Below, in pieces: positions 25,446-34,194 of a DNA stretch of 64,000 nucleotides. Location: NCBI GenBank assembly GCA_036012865.1, contig DASCQC010000010.1, forward strand, positions 53,613 through 117,612. Direction: 5' to 3'. Origin of the DNA: DASCQC01 sp036012865. GTDB lineage: Bacteria; Pseudomonadota; Gammaproteobacteria; Comchoanobacterales; Comchoanobacteraceae. Under the pieces are notes generated by a model, which ran no database searches, was not told the origin of the DNA, and worked only from the letters and a program-made list of their open reading frames with translations. The translations under genes were made by a program, and so were the position numbers. The first letter of the stretch is position 1, and every line of letters begins with the position of its first letter.

Positions 25446-27235
25446 ATAATTGCACGAAACTACCTAAAACACTGTTTCCATTTATAGGGCACTTTTTAAA
25501 AAACTTTAAATCTGTTGTAACTATTTATTGCATACTGGCTATCATTGCTGGTGTTTGGGGGCCATTTAACAGTATCCTGATTAAAAATGTTATTGATCTT
25601 TTGCCACACATTAAAAATGGTGAGGCATCAGTTATTCTGCTACCTGTCAGTCTAATTGTGCTGAACTTTATTGTATTTGATAATATTACATGGAGAGGGA
25701 TTTCTTATATCCGATGTAAATATGTCCCTGTGATCGTTAATAATATTATCGGGCAATCAATGAATTATATTCTCGGACAATCTCATCAGTTTTTCCAAGA
25801 TAATTTATCTGGAAAGATAGTAAAACAAATTACTAATTTAGCAGACGGAACGGAGAAGATAGTTAGTTCCGTAGCACCTGATTTTTTGAGAGGAGCCTCT
25901 TTGCTCTTTACAGCATTTATAACGGCTTATTTTGTTAACCCAATATTTTGTTTTATTTTGGTTACTTGGTTTGTGTTTTTTGTAGGCATCAGTATGGTAA
26001 TGTCGAAAAAATTTGTAGCCCTATCTGATGCGCAAGCTGCAGCAGAATCTGTGGTGGTGGGAGAGTTGGTTGATAGGGTATCAAATCAAAGTAATGTCAG
26101 AATTTTTTCTAAAAAGGCATATGAAAATTCAAGCATGACTCCATTTTTTAATCGTCAACTAAAAACCTACTATGATACCCATTTTTATGCCCTTATTATG
26201 CACTCTATTCAAGGTGGAATGATAGCCATAATGATGGGGTTTTCGGCTTATTATTTAGTGCATCTGTACAGCCAAAACTTAGTCACTGTGGGTGATTTTG
26301 CTCTAATCTTTGGTTTGACAATGGAAACGGGTCACATGATGTGGTACACAATGGCAGAGGTTGATGAATTTAATAAAGCATCAGGTAGATGTAAGCAAAG
26401 TTTATTTGTTCTTATGACGCCTTTAGCCATCCAGGATAAACCAGATGCAAAGATTCTTGAGTGTCGCAAGGGTCAAATCTCCTTCAATAAGGTTAAGTTT
26501 CACTATAAAGGTACTGAACCTCTTTTTCAGAACAGCTCCATTAATATTGAATCAGGCCAAAAAGTCGGACTTGTTGGTTATTCCGGTAGTGGAAAATCTA
26601 CTTTCGTTAATTTGATATTACGACTTTATGATGTTAGTGGAGGTGCTATTCTAATTGATGGGCAAGATATACGTGATGTTAGCCAAGATTCTTTGCATGA
26701 AAAAATTGCTATGATCCCTCAAGATCCGAGTCTTTTTCACAGAAGTCTTATGGAGAATATTCGTTATGGGCGGATTGATGCAACGGATGAAGAAGTTATT
26801 GAGGCTGCTAAAAAAGCACACGCACATGAGTTTATTGTAATGTTACCACAAGGCTATGATTCGCTTGTTGGTGAACGTGGGGTCAAGCTCTCAGGCGGAC
26901 AACGTCAGCGTATTGCAATTGCAAGGGCTATCTTGAAAAATGCACCAATACTCATACTTGATGAAGCAACTTCACAACTCGATTCGGTTACCGAAGCTTT
27001 AATTCAAGATAGTCTCTGGGAATTAATGCAGGATAAAACAACCCTTGTTATTGCTCACCGATTATCTACTTTGCTACATATGGATCGTATCTTGGTTTTT
27101 GATAAAGGTAAGATTGTTGAAGAGGGCACTCATGATGAGTTATTAGTAAAAGGCAATCTATATAAAAATCTATGGGATGCACAAGTCGGTGGATTTTTAG
27201 GTGATAATAGCAGCGACAATAAAGATGAAGCATAA
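25439..27235 (+). CDS. ABC exporter half-transporter (TMD-NBD)
   Basis: 598 aa from GTG 25439, with GGAGG seven bases upstream; an ATG at 25424 would place the ribosome site inside the frame. The transmembrane domain (residues 1-320) has about six helices, for example SVVTIYCILAIIAGVWGPFN. The ATPase domain is complete: GLVGYSGSGKSTFVNL, Q-loop MIPQDPSLFHRSL, signature LSGGQRQRIAIARAI, Walker B ILILDEATSQLD and switch IAHRLSTL. It resembles MsbA/multidrug-type exporters. The substrate is unknown. Coupling to a PtmA-like SDR relic hints at an origin in a glycan cluster. Confidence 0.82.
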   Translation: MVNNCTKLPKTLFPFIGHFLKNFKSVVTIYCILAIIAGVWGPFNSILIKNVIDLLPHIKNGEASVILLPVSLIVLNFIVFDNITWRGISYIRCKYVPVIVNNIIGQSMNYILGQSHQFFQDNLSGKIVKQITNLADGTEKIVSSVAPDFLRGASLLFTAFITAYFVNPIFCFILVTWFVFFVGISMVMSKKFVALSDAQAAAESVVVGELVDRVSNQSNVRIFSKKAYENSSMTPFFNRQLKTYYDTHFYALIMHSIQGGMIAIMMGFSAYYLVHLYSQNLVTVGDFALIFGLTMETGHMMWYTMAEVDEFNKASGRCKQSLFVLMTPLAIQDKPDAKILECRKGQISFNKVKFHYKGTEPLFQNSSINIESGQKVGLVGYSGSGKSTFVNLILRLYDVSGGAILIDGQDIRDVSQDSLHEKIAMIPQDPSLFHRSLMENIRYGRIDATDEEVIEAAKKAHAHEFIVMLPQGYDSLVGERGVKLSGGQRQRIAIARAILKNAPILILDEATSQLDSVTEALIQDSLWELMQDKTTLVIAHRLSTLLHMDRILVFDKGKIVEEGTHDELLVKGNLYKNLWDAQVGGFLGDNSSDNKDEA

Positions 27236-27356
27236 TACTCAATCTTTCAGCAGGGTTACCTAAGGGCGATAACATATACTTATCCATCCCTGAAATTGAT
27301 GATATTATGAGAGAGAGTATGGTATTAATGGGTGTTGATTTTTTATCAAGAAAAAC

Positions 27357-27755
27357 TCAATTCTTTGCATTCACGAAAATTTCTTTTTTCTTTTGTTCAA
27401 AAGGCCTACCATCATAAAACAGTTCTATTTTTGTAATTTGACCCTTTTTAAAATCCATGAGAACAGCTGATCGCAAGTTAAGGTTAAGAGTGGGAAATGA
27501 AAAATCGTAGGCAAACATGATTTGGTTGCCACTTGCAAACGTAGAACGTATCTCAATGTTATCCAATATTTGACTCAAGTTTTTGGCTGCAAGAACAACA
27601 GCCTCTTTCCCTTGTAATTCGGCTAAAGGACCCATGAAGTGAACATTGTCATGGAGATAACTTGCCAGGGTATTAAAATCTTTTGCAAGCATGGCGCTAT
27701 AATAGCTTTTAGCCACATGTAAATTCTTTTCGTTCTCAGAATTTGTTGTATCCAT
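27357..27755 (-). CDS. SnoaL/NTF2-like small protein
   Basis: 132 aa. The NTF2-like cone fold is suggested by NLHVAKSYYSAMLAKDFNTL, ASYLHDNVHFMGPLAELQGK, EAVVLAAKNL and a late strand pair ending QITKIELFYDGRPF. Such proteins are small enzymes or ligand binders. It is divergent from the MarR gene at 27809 across a 53-base region full of TATAATATA inverted motifs, so it is the probable MarR target. No specific activity is assigned. Confidence 0.7.
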   Translation of the reverse strand: MDTTNSENEKNLHVAKSYYSAMLAKDFNTLASYLHDNVHFMGPLAELQGKEAVVLAAKNLSQILDNIEIRSTFASGNQIMFAYDFSFPTLNLNLRSAVLMDFKKGQITKIELFYDGRPFEQKKKEIFVNAKN

Positions 27756-27767
27756 GCCTAACTCCTA

Positions 27768-27805
27768 TTATATTATAAGGACACTTACTATAATATAAGG
27801 GTGCT
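27768..27805. promoter_or_regulatory. Divergent promoter/operator region between SnoaL-like and MarR genes
   Basis: CTATTATATTATAAGG and CTATAATATAAGGG lie head to head around a short spacer and overlap possible -10 boxes in both directions. This is a plausible MarR site coupling both genes. Confidence 0.45.
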
Positions 27806-27808
27806 GAT

Positions 27809-28261
27809 ATGTCAACTGCAAAAAAAATGGATGTGACGGGTTTACTTGGCTATAAACTCAAGAAGACTCAACATGCCTTGAGACTTCATATGGATGAAGT
27901 GTTAAGGAAACTCAACCTCACAACACCTCAATACTCTGTTCTTGCTCAATTAGAATTAGAACGAGGGATGTCAAATGCAGAACTTGCACGCAGGTCATTT
28001 ATTACAGCACAAACAATGCACGGTATCGTCTCTAATTTAGAGCAAAGAAAGTTAATAATGCGCAAAAATGATCCTGGACATGGTCGGATTTTGTGTGCTG
28101 AACTTACCAGTCAAGGACTACAAATCGTTCAAAAAGCTCATCATTTGATCCGTAATATTGAAGAGCAAATGACGGCGACTGTTCATCAAGGAGACAAACA
28201 GCTTCTCGATCAACTATTGTCTGAGTGTTTATTTAATCTTAATAATTTGACGAAGGAGTAA
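27809..28261 (+). CDS. MarR-family transcriptional regulator
   Basis: 150 aa. The fold is clear: LRLHMDEVLRKLNLTTPQYS, LAQLELERGMSNAELARRSF, recognition region ITAQTMHGIVSNLEQRKLIM and a wing with LTSQGLQIVQKA. It differs from the two other MarR proteins in this window, so it is a separate lineage. It is divergent from the SnoaL-like gene and probably controls both. It is followed by the first copy of the non-coding repeat. Confidence 0.85.
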   Translation: MSTAKKMDVTGLLGYKLKKTQHALRLHMDEVLRKLNLTTPQYSVLAQLELERGMSNAELARRSFITAQTMHGIVSNLEQRKLIMRKNDPGHGRILCAELTSQGLQIVQKAHHLIRNIEEQMTATVHQGDKQLLDQLLSECLFNLNNLTKE

Positions 28262-28352
28262 AAACTATTTTCCTCTGAGTATCCCAGCACCCATCTTACC
28301 AAAAGAACCTCGGAATAGGGGGGTTAAGAAAACTTAGTAAAATAAATAGTTT

Positions 28353-28590
28353 ATAGATACCTGCCTTGAGGACGTATGTTTATCTTGATCGGAGAATTGA
28401 AGAACACAAAGGAAATTTTTGGGGTAAATTTGGTAATTTTTCAATTGCCTATGTGTATCTGTTTTGTTTAAACGCGATAAAGCCGATCTATACTGGAGTT
28501 TTGCAGTAATTGTCTCGACGCATAAATTCCCATCCAATTTTTTGAGAAATAAAAACTGGCGAGAATAGAACTTCAAGTTCTCGGTATGGG
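28353..28590 (+). repeat. Non-coding repeat family, copy 1 (most diverged)
   Basis: This copy aligns by eye to copies at 35854 and 45131. Shared blocks in order are GGAGAATTGAAGAACA..AAA, TTTTGGGGTAAATTTGGTAA, GCGATAAAGCC, ATACTGGAGTTTT, then a TTTTTTGAGAAATAAAAACT block. All three copies are in the same orientation. No conserved reading frame runs through it. Confidence 0.6.
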
Positions 28591-28795
28591 GGCACCTCAC
28601 ACATGCTTTGACCCGTTTGTGGTATCAGAGTTGATGACAGAAGAAAGGATGTGCAAGTATTGCTTATTTCATGGTTTACCATTGTTTTTTGATTCAAAGA
28701 AGTACATAAGCCATTTTTCTCCTTTAAGGGTGCGTTCATTTGAGGCATAAAAGAGCTTTTAGTGTTAAATGTATACGCATATAGTATTGAATATA

Positions 28796-28824
28796 TTGAC
28801 TTTTTGGCGTTATTCCTGTACAAT
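28796..28824 (+). promoter_or_regulatory. sigma70 promoter of the DUF805 gene
   Basis: TTGACT (28796-28801), 17 bases, TACAAT (28819-28824), ending 33 bases before ATG 28858. Confidence 0.65.
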
Positions 28825-28857
28825 GGTAGTTGAATGAATGATAGGAGAAAAAATACA

Positions 28858-29508
28858 ATGAATAGGTTAACAGGTTTCAGTGGTAGAGTAGGTCGTTTAG
28901 GGTTTGCTTTGGTGTATATTCCGATTTTTGTCATCAATATGATTGGGTGCTATGCCTTCACCGATTATTTTTCTTGGATGAGTTTTGAGATTTGTTTATC
29001 CACCTTGGTCCAATTCTTAATTCTTATGGCATCTGTATCTATTTGCTTGGTTGAGAAGCCGAACTCAAGATGGTTTAATTATCTAGGTTTTCTCGTGCTT
29101 GGTTTGAGTGGTTTTCTCGTGCTTGGTAAGAGTAGAATACTATTTTTGTTGCATCCTGTAGTGTCCCCGCTAGTGTTTATGGTGTTTTATTCTGCATTGT
29201 TTATTACTTTTTGCTCAGGTTATGTTAGGCGTTTACATGACTTGGGTTGGCGAGTATCACCTGCTGCAAAGGCAGTATTCGTAGCCTATGTCTTGCTTTA
29301 TTCTCCCGGGTTGTTCAGGTTGTTAGTCGTATTGACTTCGCCGAGCATAGCTTATTTATGTGTTAGTACTATGTATGTGATATCTATGTTAATCTCGTTT
29401 CTTTTAGTTACCATTTTTTGTGTTAGTTTGCCGTTTGTTTTTTTTAAATCAGGGACTCTAGGGACGAATTCTTTCGGGGATGAACCACAGGATTTGTTAG
29501 GTGTATAG
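28858..29508 (+). CDS. DUF805-family membrane protein
   Basis: 216 aa from ATG 28858, with AGGAG upstream; the in-frame ATG at 28834 lies ahead of that site. The DUF805 landmarks are present: LTGFSGRVGRLGFALVYIPI at the start, YVRRLHDLGWR in the middle (usually ARRLHDIG) and SGTLGTNSFGDEP at the end. About five or six hydrophobic helices indicate an inner-membrane protein. It is longer than the usual 110-150 residues because of extra helices before the RRLHD motif. Function of the family is unknown. Confidence 0.8.
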   Translation: MNRLTGFSGRVGRLGFALVYIPIFVINMIGCYAFTDYFSWMSFEICLSTLVQFLILMASVSICLVEKPNSRWFNYLGFLVLGLSGFLVLGKSRILFLLHPVVSPLVFMVFYSALFITFCSGYVRRLHDLGWRVSPAAKAVFVAYVLLYSPGLFRLLVVLTSPSIAYLCVSTMYVISMLISFLLVTIFCVSLPFVFFKSGTLGTNSFGDEPQDLLGV

Positions 29509-30077
29509 GTTTACATGTTAGAGATTTAAAGGCAGAAAAAGCTTATGGAGAGTTACTGGCAAAAAGCCAAGAGGTTTTAAGTCGAAATGATGCCATAAAT
29601 GCTGATATACATATACTCTGGCCTCTTTATGGGAATAATAAAGATATTTTGCATGAATATTTTATTCCAAAAAACAAGGTGTATAACTTTATAAAACAAC
29701 TAAAGAGGAAGGTTACCAAGCATCATATAAACATGTTGAACGTGACGATACGTGAGGTTAAAAAAGATGATATATCGTTATTACCGTATGCCAAGAAAGA
29801 TGTGTACGGTCTAGTCTGTCTTCTTTCTCATGGTAAAACGACAGAAGATGAAGAAAAAATTAAAATTTTCACACAGGATGTTATCGCAGATGTTATCAAA
29901 CAAGGGGGGACTTTTTACCTTCCGTATCGATTGCATTATCGTGCCAATCAGCTATTAGCGGCTTACCCTGAGATAAAAAATTGGGTAAAACTTAAAAAGA
30001 AATACGACCCTGAATTGATATTTCAAAGCCAGTTTTTTTATTATATTCAGAAGATCCTTGAGAAGCTCAAGCACTAG
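29500..30077 (+). pseudogene. 5'-truncated FAD-linked oxidoreductase (C-terminal part only)
   Basis: A frame open from before the DUF805 stop runs through AEKAYGELLAKSQEVLSRND, ADIHILWPLYGNNKDILHEY and FIPKNKVYNFIKQLKRKV to KLKKKYDPELIFQSQFFYY. The ending KKYDP..LFQS is the typical C-terminus of FAD-binding (BBE/DprE1-like) oxidases. The FAD-binding PP-loop domain is absent, and the first Met (29649) is well inside the homologous part. It is therefore a remnant, joined directly behind the DUF805 gene by a deletion. Confidence 0.65.
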
Positions 30078-30148
30078 ATGCTATCTTGAGCGCTGTTATA
30101 CCCTAACGGATGAATTTATAACAGAAAATGCCGTAATGAGGTCAAATT

Positions 30149-31639
30149 CTATTGCTCATCGCTCCAACCTACATTCTGTAAAAAGCTTTCATAACCACCT
30201 TCAAAAACAAAAACCTTATCATCATCAAAAACAATTAATTTGTTAGCCATTTCTTTTAGAAAATATTCACTATGAGTTACGATTAAAACTGCACCAGGAA
30301 AGTTTTTAATAGCCCCCAGCAAAGATTCGCAAGAATCTATATCTAAGTGATTGGTAGGCTCATCAAGCAATAATAAATTAGAGGGCTTCAAGAGTATTTT
30401 ACCCAACATCACACGGCTTTTTTCACCCCCTGAAAGCACTTCTATTCTCTTATTAGACAGGCCTCCAGAAAACATCATATTGCCGCAAGCCTTGCGCACA
30501 GAGGTTTGGTCTATGGTGGGTGCCGAATTTTGCATTTCTTCATAAATGCTTAGGTTGGGATTAAGCCGATCAATATTCATTTGTCCAAAATAGCCAATTT
30601 CAGTTTTATTATTAATCTGAATATTGCCTTCTTTGGGTGTTAGATCACCTGTGATTAATTTTAATAAAGTAGATTTCCCTTTACCATTTCTACCAATGAT
30701 ACAAATTCTATCATCCATACTAACTTTAAAAGATAATTTTTCAATGAGGTTCTCATCATCGTAACCAAAGGTTAGTTTATTCACTTCAGCAAAATTACCC
30801 TTACTCATATTAGGCAAGCAATTAAACTCAAAATCTAGTGTTTCAATGTGTGCTAATTTTGCCTTTTGATCTTGCTTTTCTAACAGCTTTATTTTTGACT
30901 GGGCCCGTTTGGCCATACTGGCTTTAGCTTTAAAGCGATTAATCCACATTTCAGTTTTTTCACGTTGCTTTGCTTCATTTTTCCTAGTTTTTTCATACAT
31001 ATCTTCTTCAAGAGCAATTTTTTCATGAATGTTTTGTGTGTTGCCTTGAGTCTTTTTAAAATGACCACGATGAATATTAAGCGTATGAGTAATCACGCTA
31101 TCCATAAAATCTCGGTCATGGGTAATTAAAATCAATTCACCTTTCCAATTGCGCAAAAACTTCTTTAACCATCTAACTGAGTGAATGTCTAAATAGTTCG
31201 TTGGCTCATCCAAAAGCAACATATTGGGCTCATCAAGTAATAGTTTTGCTAAATTTATTTTGACTTGATAACCTCCAGAAAATTCATTGGGATTTCTAAG
31301 CATATCTTCCACTGAGAACCCCAATCCCATCAAAATCTCTTCACCTTTCCAGCCTTCATATTCACGTTCCTCACTCAAGACACTGCAAACTTCATCAATC
31401 ACAGATTCATGATTGAATTTAATATGCTGTTCTAAATGCCCGATTCTATAATTTTTTGGAATTTCAATGACACCTTTATCTGCCTCTAATTGATCAAGAA
31501 TTAACTTAAAAAAGGTGCTTTTACCGCTGCCATTTCGGCCAATAAAGCCTACCTTATCATCTCGGTTAAAGATAATATTAACGTCTTGAAAAATTGTAGT
31601 CCCAACAAAAGAAATTGAGATGTTTTTAACTTTTATCAT
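30149..31639 (-). CDS. ABC-F family ATPase, ribosome-protection or translation factor
   Basis: 496 aa with two ABC cassettes and no membrane helices. The first has GRNGSGKSTFFKLIL, FSGGYQVKINLAKLL and LLLLDEPTNYLD. The second has GRNGKGKSTLLKLI, LSGGEKSRVMLGKILL and LLLLDEPTNHLD. The linker (about residues 210-290) is rich in Lys, Arg and Glu (RKNEAKQREKTEMWINRFKA). It resembles housekeeping ABC-F factors of the Uup/YbiT type as well as resistance members. Its place beside aminoglycoside- and microcin-type resistance homologues favours a protective role (inference). It is a separate type from the ABC-F protein at 20514. Confidence 0.85.
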   Translation of the reverse strand: MIKVKNISISFVGTTIFQDVNIIFNRDDKVGFIGRNGSGKSTFFKLILDQLEADKGVIEIPKNYRIGHLEQHIKFNHESVIDEVCSVLSEEREYEGWKGEEILMGLGFSVEDMLRNPNEFSGGYQVKINLAKLLLDEPNMLLLDEPTNYLDIHSVRWLKKFLRNWKGELILITHDRDFMDSVITHTLNIHRGHFKKTQGNTQNIHEKIALEEDMYEKTRKNEAKQREKTEMWINRFKAKASMAKRAQSKIKLLEKQDQKAKLAHIETLDFEFNCLPNMSKGNFAEVNKLTFGYDDENLIEKLSFKVSMDDRICIIGRNGKGKSTLLKLITGDLTPKEGNIQINNKTEIGYFGQMNIDRLNPNLSIYEEMQNSAPTIDQTSVRKACGNMMFSGGLSNKRIEVLSGGEKSRVMLGKILLKPSNLLLLDEPTNHLDIDSCESLLGAIKNFPGAVLIVTHSEYFLKEMANKLIVFDDDKVFVFEGGYESFLQNVGWSDEQ

Positions 31640-31957
31640 ATCAGGTAAAATCGACCGTTATGTTTTAATGTAGCCTAACGCTATCATTTTTATGACTCTA
31701 TGTATAATGCTTCTTTAAATATTTAATCACATTATTTGAACCTATTGCCTATAAAAAATAAGTTAGATGAATATATTGTCTATATTACCCATGATTTATA
31801 AAAAAATCAAATTAATCTGTATTTTATGAGCTTTTTGCAAACTATGTATATTACTTTTAGAATCAAAAACTGTAGAGGTTGTTAGTTTCTGTGGATATAT
31901 TGCTCTCCTGATCCAATCTGCTCCAACGCCCACTTATTTATCTGTTTTTTTAACTCT
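31640..31957. other. 318-bp intergenic leader region
   Basis: AT-rich, no ORF. It should contain the minus-strand promoter and leader of the ABC-F gene (TATACAT near 31703 is a possible -10). ABC-F resistance genes are often attenuated in such leaders, but I could not find a convincing leader peptide or terminator. Confidence 0.4.
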
Positions 31958-33568
31958 TCATTTTGCATTGGTAGCTTCCATGTTTTTAATAAACCATACA
32001 AAACCTTTGTTTATTTTTTTATGCTGCTTAACGCTTAAAGGATCATTGGCATCAAAAGGCATATGAATCGCATCAAGAAATCTTTTTTTCGTAAATAAAA
32101 GGTATACCGGAAATAACAGGTTAATTATTCCAATAGCTCTATCGAATTTTTTCTTATTATCTAAAAAGCCATCAAATGCACATTGCTGTAATGATTTATA
32201 CTCAGCAGAATCTTCTGTTAAATGATATCTATTCTTTGCAGCTTCTATGCAGGCATGCAGTGAAAACAAAGGGTGGTTAATTGCGGTTTCACCTAAATCT
32301 ATAATAGATGTTGTTTTATTGGTTTTGTCATATAGAAGGTTATTATCTTGAAAATCTGAGTGATTTAATGTTTCTATAATTCCAAAATTACTGAGTTCAT
32401 TGCAAAGGCTTTTCACTCTACCTTTGTACTGATGCAGTTGTTTTTGTTGCTCTATGGTGACATTATTATCATCTAAGTATTCTGTATTGCTAATTAATTC
32501 ATCATAAAGAGCAGGGAATTTATCTAATCTCCAGTCTGGTACTCCTATGGCGAGCAGTTCATCTATGTATTCTATTGTTGAGTGTTGAAGTTTTTTATAG
32601 CTAATAATTGCTTTTTTTAATATATCAAGATGTAGCTTGCTATCAAAATAATCTCGAAGACTTACATCTCCGCATTTTGTCATTAAGAAACAATGCTCTT
32701 TCTTGTTGTCGGCAATAACTCTTGGAATGATTTTAATATCACATTTGTCGCGCAGTAACTTTATGACTTCAGCTTCTAAAAATAAATCTCTAGGTGTTTG
32801 CTTAAGATAGACCTGCTCATCTCCAGTATTGATTTTGATAACACTAGACCATGGGGTTTCTACAATTAACTCTGATTCAAATGTGTTAGGATTTATAAAT
32901 TCTTTAGCCCAGGTGATTATTTTGTCATGCGACTCTAGTTGAGAAGCTGTAGTCCAAACTAATTGTTTTAATTCGGGCAATCTGTTTGTATCAACACAAG
33001 AATACACCATCGTATTCGAAACTTCCTTTGTAGCATAATTTACATGATGATTTACAAACTCAGCCTCCAGTTCAAAATTAAGTTTCTTTGGTATCCGTCT
33101 AGCACTAGCATTTTCCTTAGACGTGCTAATTTCAACTCTATTGGCTTTAAAATGCTGAAATGCCACATATGATATAGCATTGACAGCTTCGGTCATATAT
33201 CCTTTTTTGCATTCTCTAGAATCTAGCCAATAGCCTATAGAAAAGGCTGGATTTCTCCATTCAATCTGACCAAAGTAAACATTACCTAAATATTTGCCTT
33301 GTTCATTAAGCCAAACATCAAAGAAAAGTCCTGATGGTTTTTCGCTGGTATGGCATTTAATAAAGTAATTTATATGATTCTTAATACTCTCTAAAGTAAT
33401 ATCTTTAGTCGCCCAGGGCAGCCATGGATAAATATCATCAGCAGATGCTTTAACAGAAGCTAAAATCAAATCTGCATTTTTTATGTCTGGAGTCGACAAT
33501 GTTATACGCTCAGTTTTTATTGTTGTAACAGGATTTTTATTGTTGGCAAATTTCATTCTGTATTTCAT
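31958..33568 (-). CDS. GNAT acetyltransferase - APH phosphotransferase fusion protein
   Basis: 536 aa with two enzyme domains. Residues 10-195 are a RimJ/RimL-type GNAT (TERITLSTPDIKNADLI, YWLDSRECKKGYMTEAVNAI, RRIPKKLNFELEAEF). Residues 200-530 are an APH/choline-kinase-like domain: VIKINTGDEQVYLKQTPRDL with the ATP-binding Lys, the Brenner motif HSDFQDNNLL near 405, and IIDLGETAINHP supplying the metal Asp. The order echoes the bifunctional AAC(6')-APH(2'') enzyme, though this GNAT is of another subfamily. It overlaps the upstream GNAT gene by 4 bases. Antibiotic or nucleotide-peptide inactivation is likely but not shown. Confidence 0.8.
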   Translation of the reverse strand: MKYRMKFANNKNPVTTIKTERITLSTPDIKNADLILASVKASADDIYPWLPWATKDITLESIKNHINYFIKCHTSEKPSGLFFDVWLNEQGKYLGNVYFGQIEWRNPAFSIGYWLDSRECKKGYMTEAVNAISYVAFQHFKANRVEISTSKENASARRIPKKLNFELEAEFVNHHVNYATKEVSNTMVYSCVDTNRLPELKQLVWTTASQLESHDKIITWAKEFINPNTFESELIVETPWSSVIKINTGDEQVYLKQTPRDLFLEAEVIKLLRDKCDIKIIPRVIADNKKEHCFLMTKCGDVSLRDYFDSKLHLDILKKAIISYKKLQHSTIEYIDELLAIGVPDWRLDKFPALYDELISNTEYLDDNNVTIEQQKQLHQYKGRVKSLCNELSNFGIIETLNHSDFQDNNLLYDKTNKTTSIIDLGETAINHPLFSLHACIEAAKNRYHLTEDSAEYKSLQQCAFDGFLDNKKKFDRAIGIINLLFPVYLLFTKKRFLDAIHMPFDANDPLSVKQHKKINKGFVWFIKNMEATNAK

Positions 33569-34194
33569 CTGACCACCTCACGTAATTTCCAGCTACATTC
33601 TAACTCTGGTAATTCATTAGGTGAGTAACAAGCATACATTATCGCATCAGTCACTTCTTTTTCAGACAAATGCATAGCATAATTTTTCAATCTACCTTCC
33701 AGTGTAAAATTAAGTCTCTTTGGTATGTTAAGACTATTGGGATTTTTAATCGATGCACTAATTTGCACTCGTTTTGCACCATAAACATCAAAACATAACC
33801 TTGTAAGAGCATTAACTGCTTCTGTCATATATCCATTGCCGGATTTTCTTGAATCTAACCAATAAGAAAAATAAAAATAGGGGATATCCCAATCAACTCT
33901 AAAAAATATTACTGAGCCAATGTATTTATTTGTAGTTTTTTCAAAAATAAAAAAATGTAACTGCCTTGGTTTGTCAGAAGAATTCAATTCATCTAAGTAC
34001 AAAAAATATTGCTTAACATCTTCAGCTGTATTATATCCTCTATCTTGATTTATCCAGCCAAACCAAGGTGATAATTTTTTTGCAGAACTTTGCTCAGCAT
34101 CTATGTATTGATCAAAATCTTCTTTTTGGTGGTGGCGAAGTATTAATCTGGGAGTTTCTAGATTTTCCAAAATCACACTGCTTGGATAATTCAT
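33565..34194 (-). CDS. RimJ/RimL-type GNAT acetyltransferase
   Basis: 209 aa. The motifs are ETPRLILRHHQKEDFDQYID, FSYWLDSRKSGNGYMTEAVN and PKRLNFTLEGRLKNYAMHLS. It is clearly paralogous to the N-terminal half of the next gene (YWLDSR, GYMTEAVNA and IPK.LNF.LE are shared), implying tandem duplication followed by fusion. It overlaps both neighbours by 4 bases. RimL-like GNATs acetylate N-terminal or aminoacyl groups; the C-terminal domain of MccE, which detoxifies processed microcin C, belongs to this type. That parallel is suggested by the adjacent MccF-type gene. Confidence 0.8.
   Translation of the reverse strand: MNYPSSVILENLETPRLILRHHQKEDFDQYIDAEQSSAKKLSPWFGWINQDRGYNTAEDVKQYFLYLDELNSSDKPRQLHFFIFEKTTNKYIGSVIFFRVDWDIPYFYFSYWLDSRKSGNGYMTEAVNALTRLCFDVYGAKRVQISASIKNPNSLNIPKRLNFTLEGRLKNYAMHLSEKEVTDAIMYACYSPNELPELECSWKLREVVR

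Noticed and set aside
28334..28937. Two overlapping minus-strand frames upstream of the DUF805 gene
   Set aside because: They cover the repeat copy and the DUF805 promoter and start; composition does not look coding.
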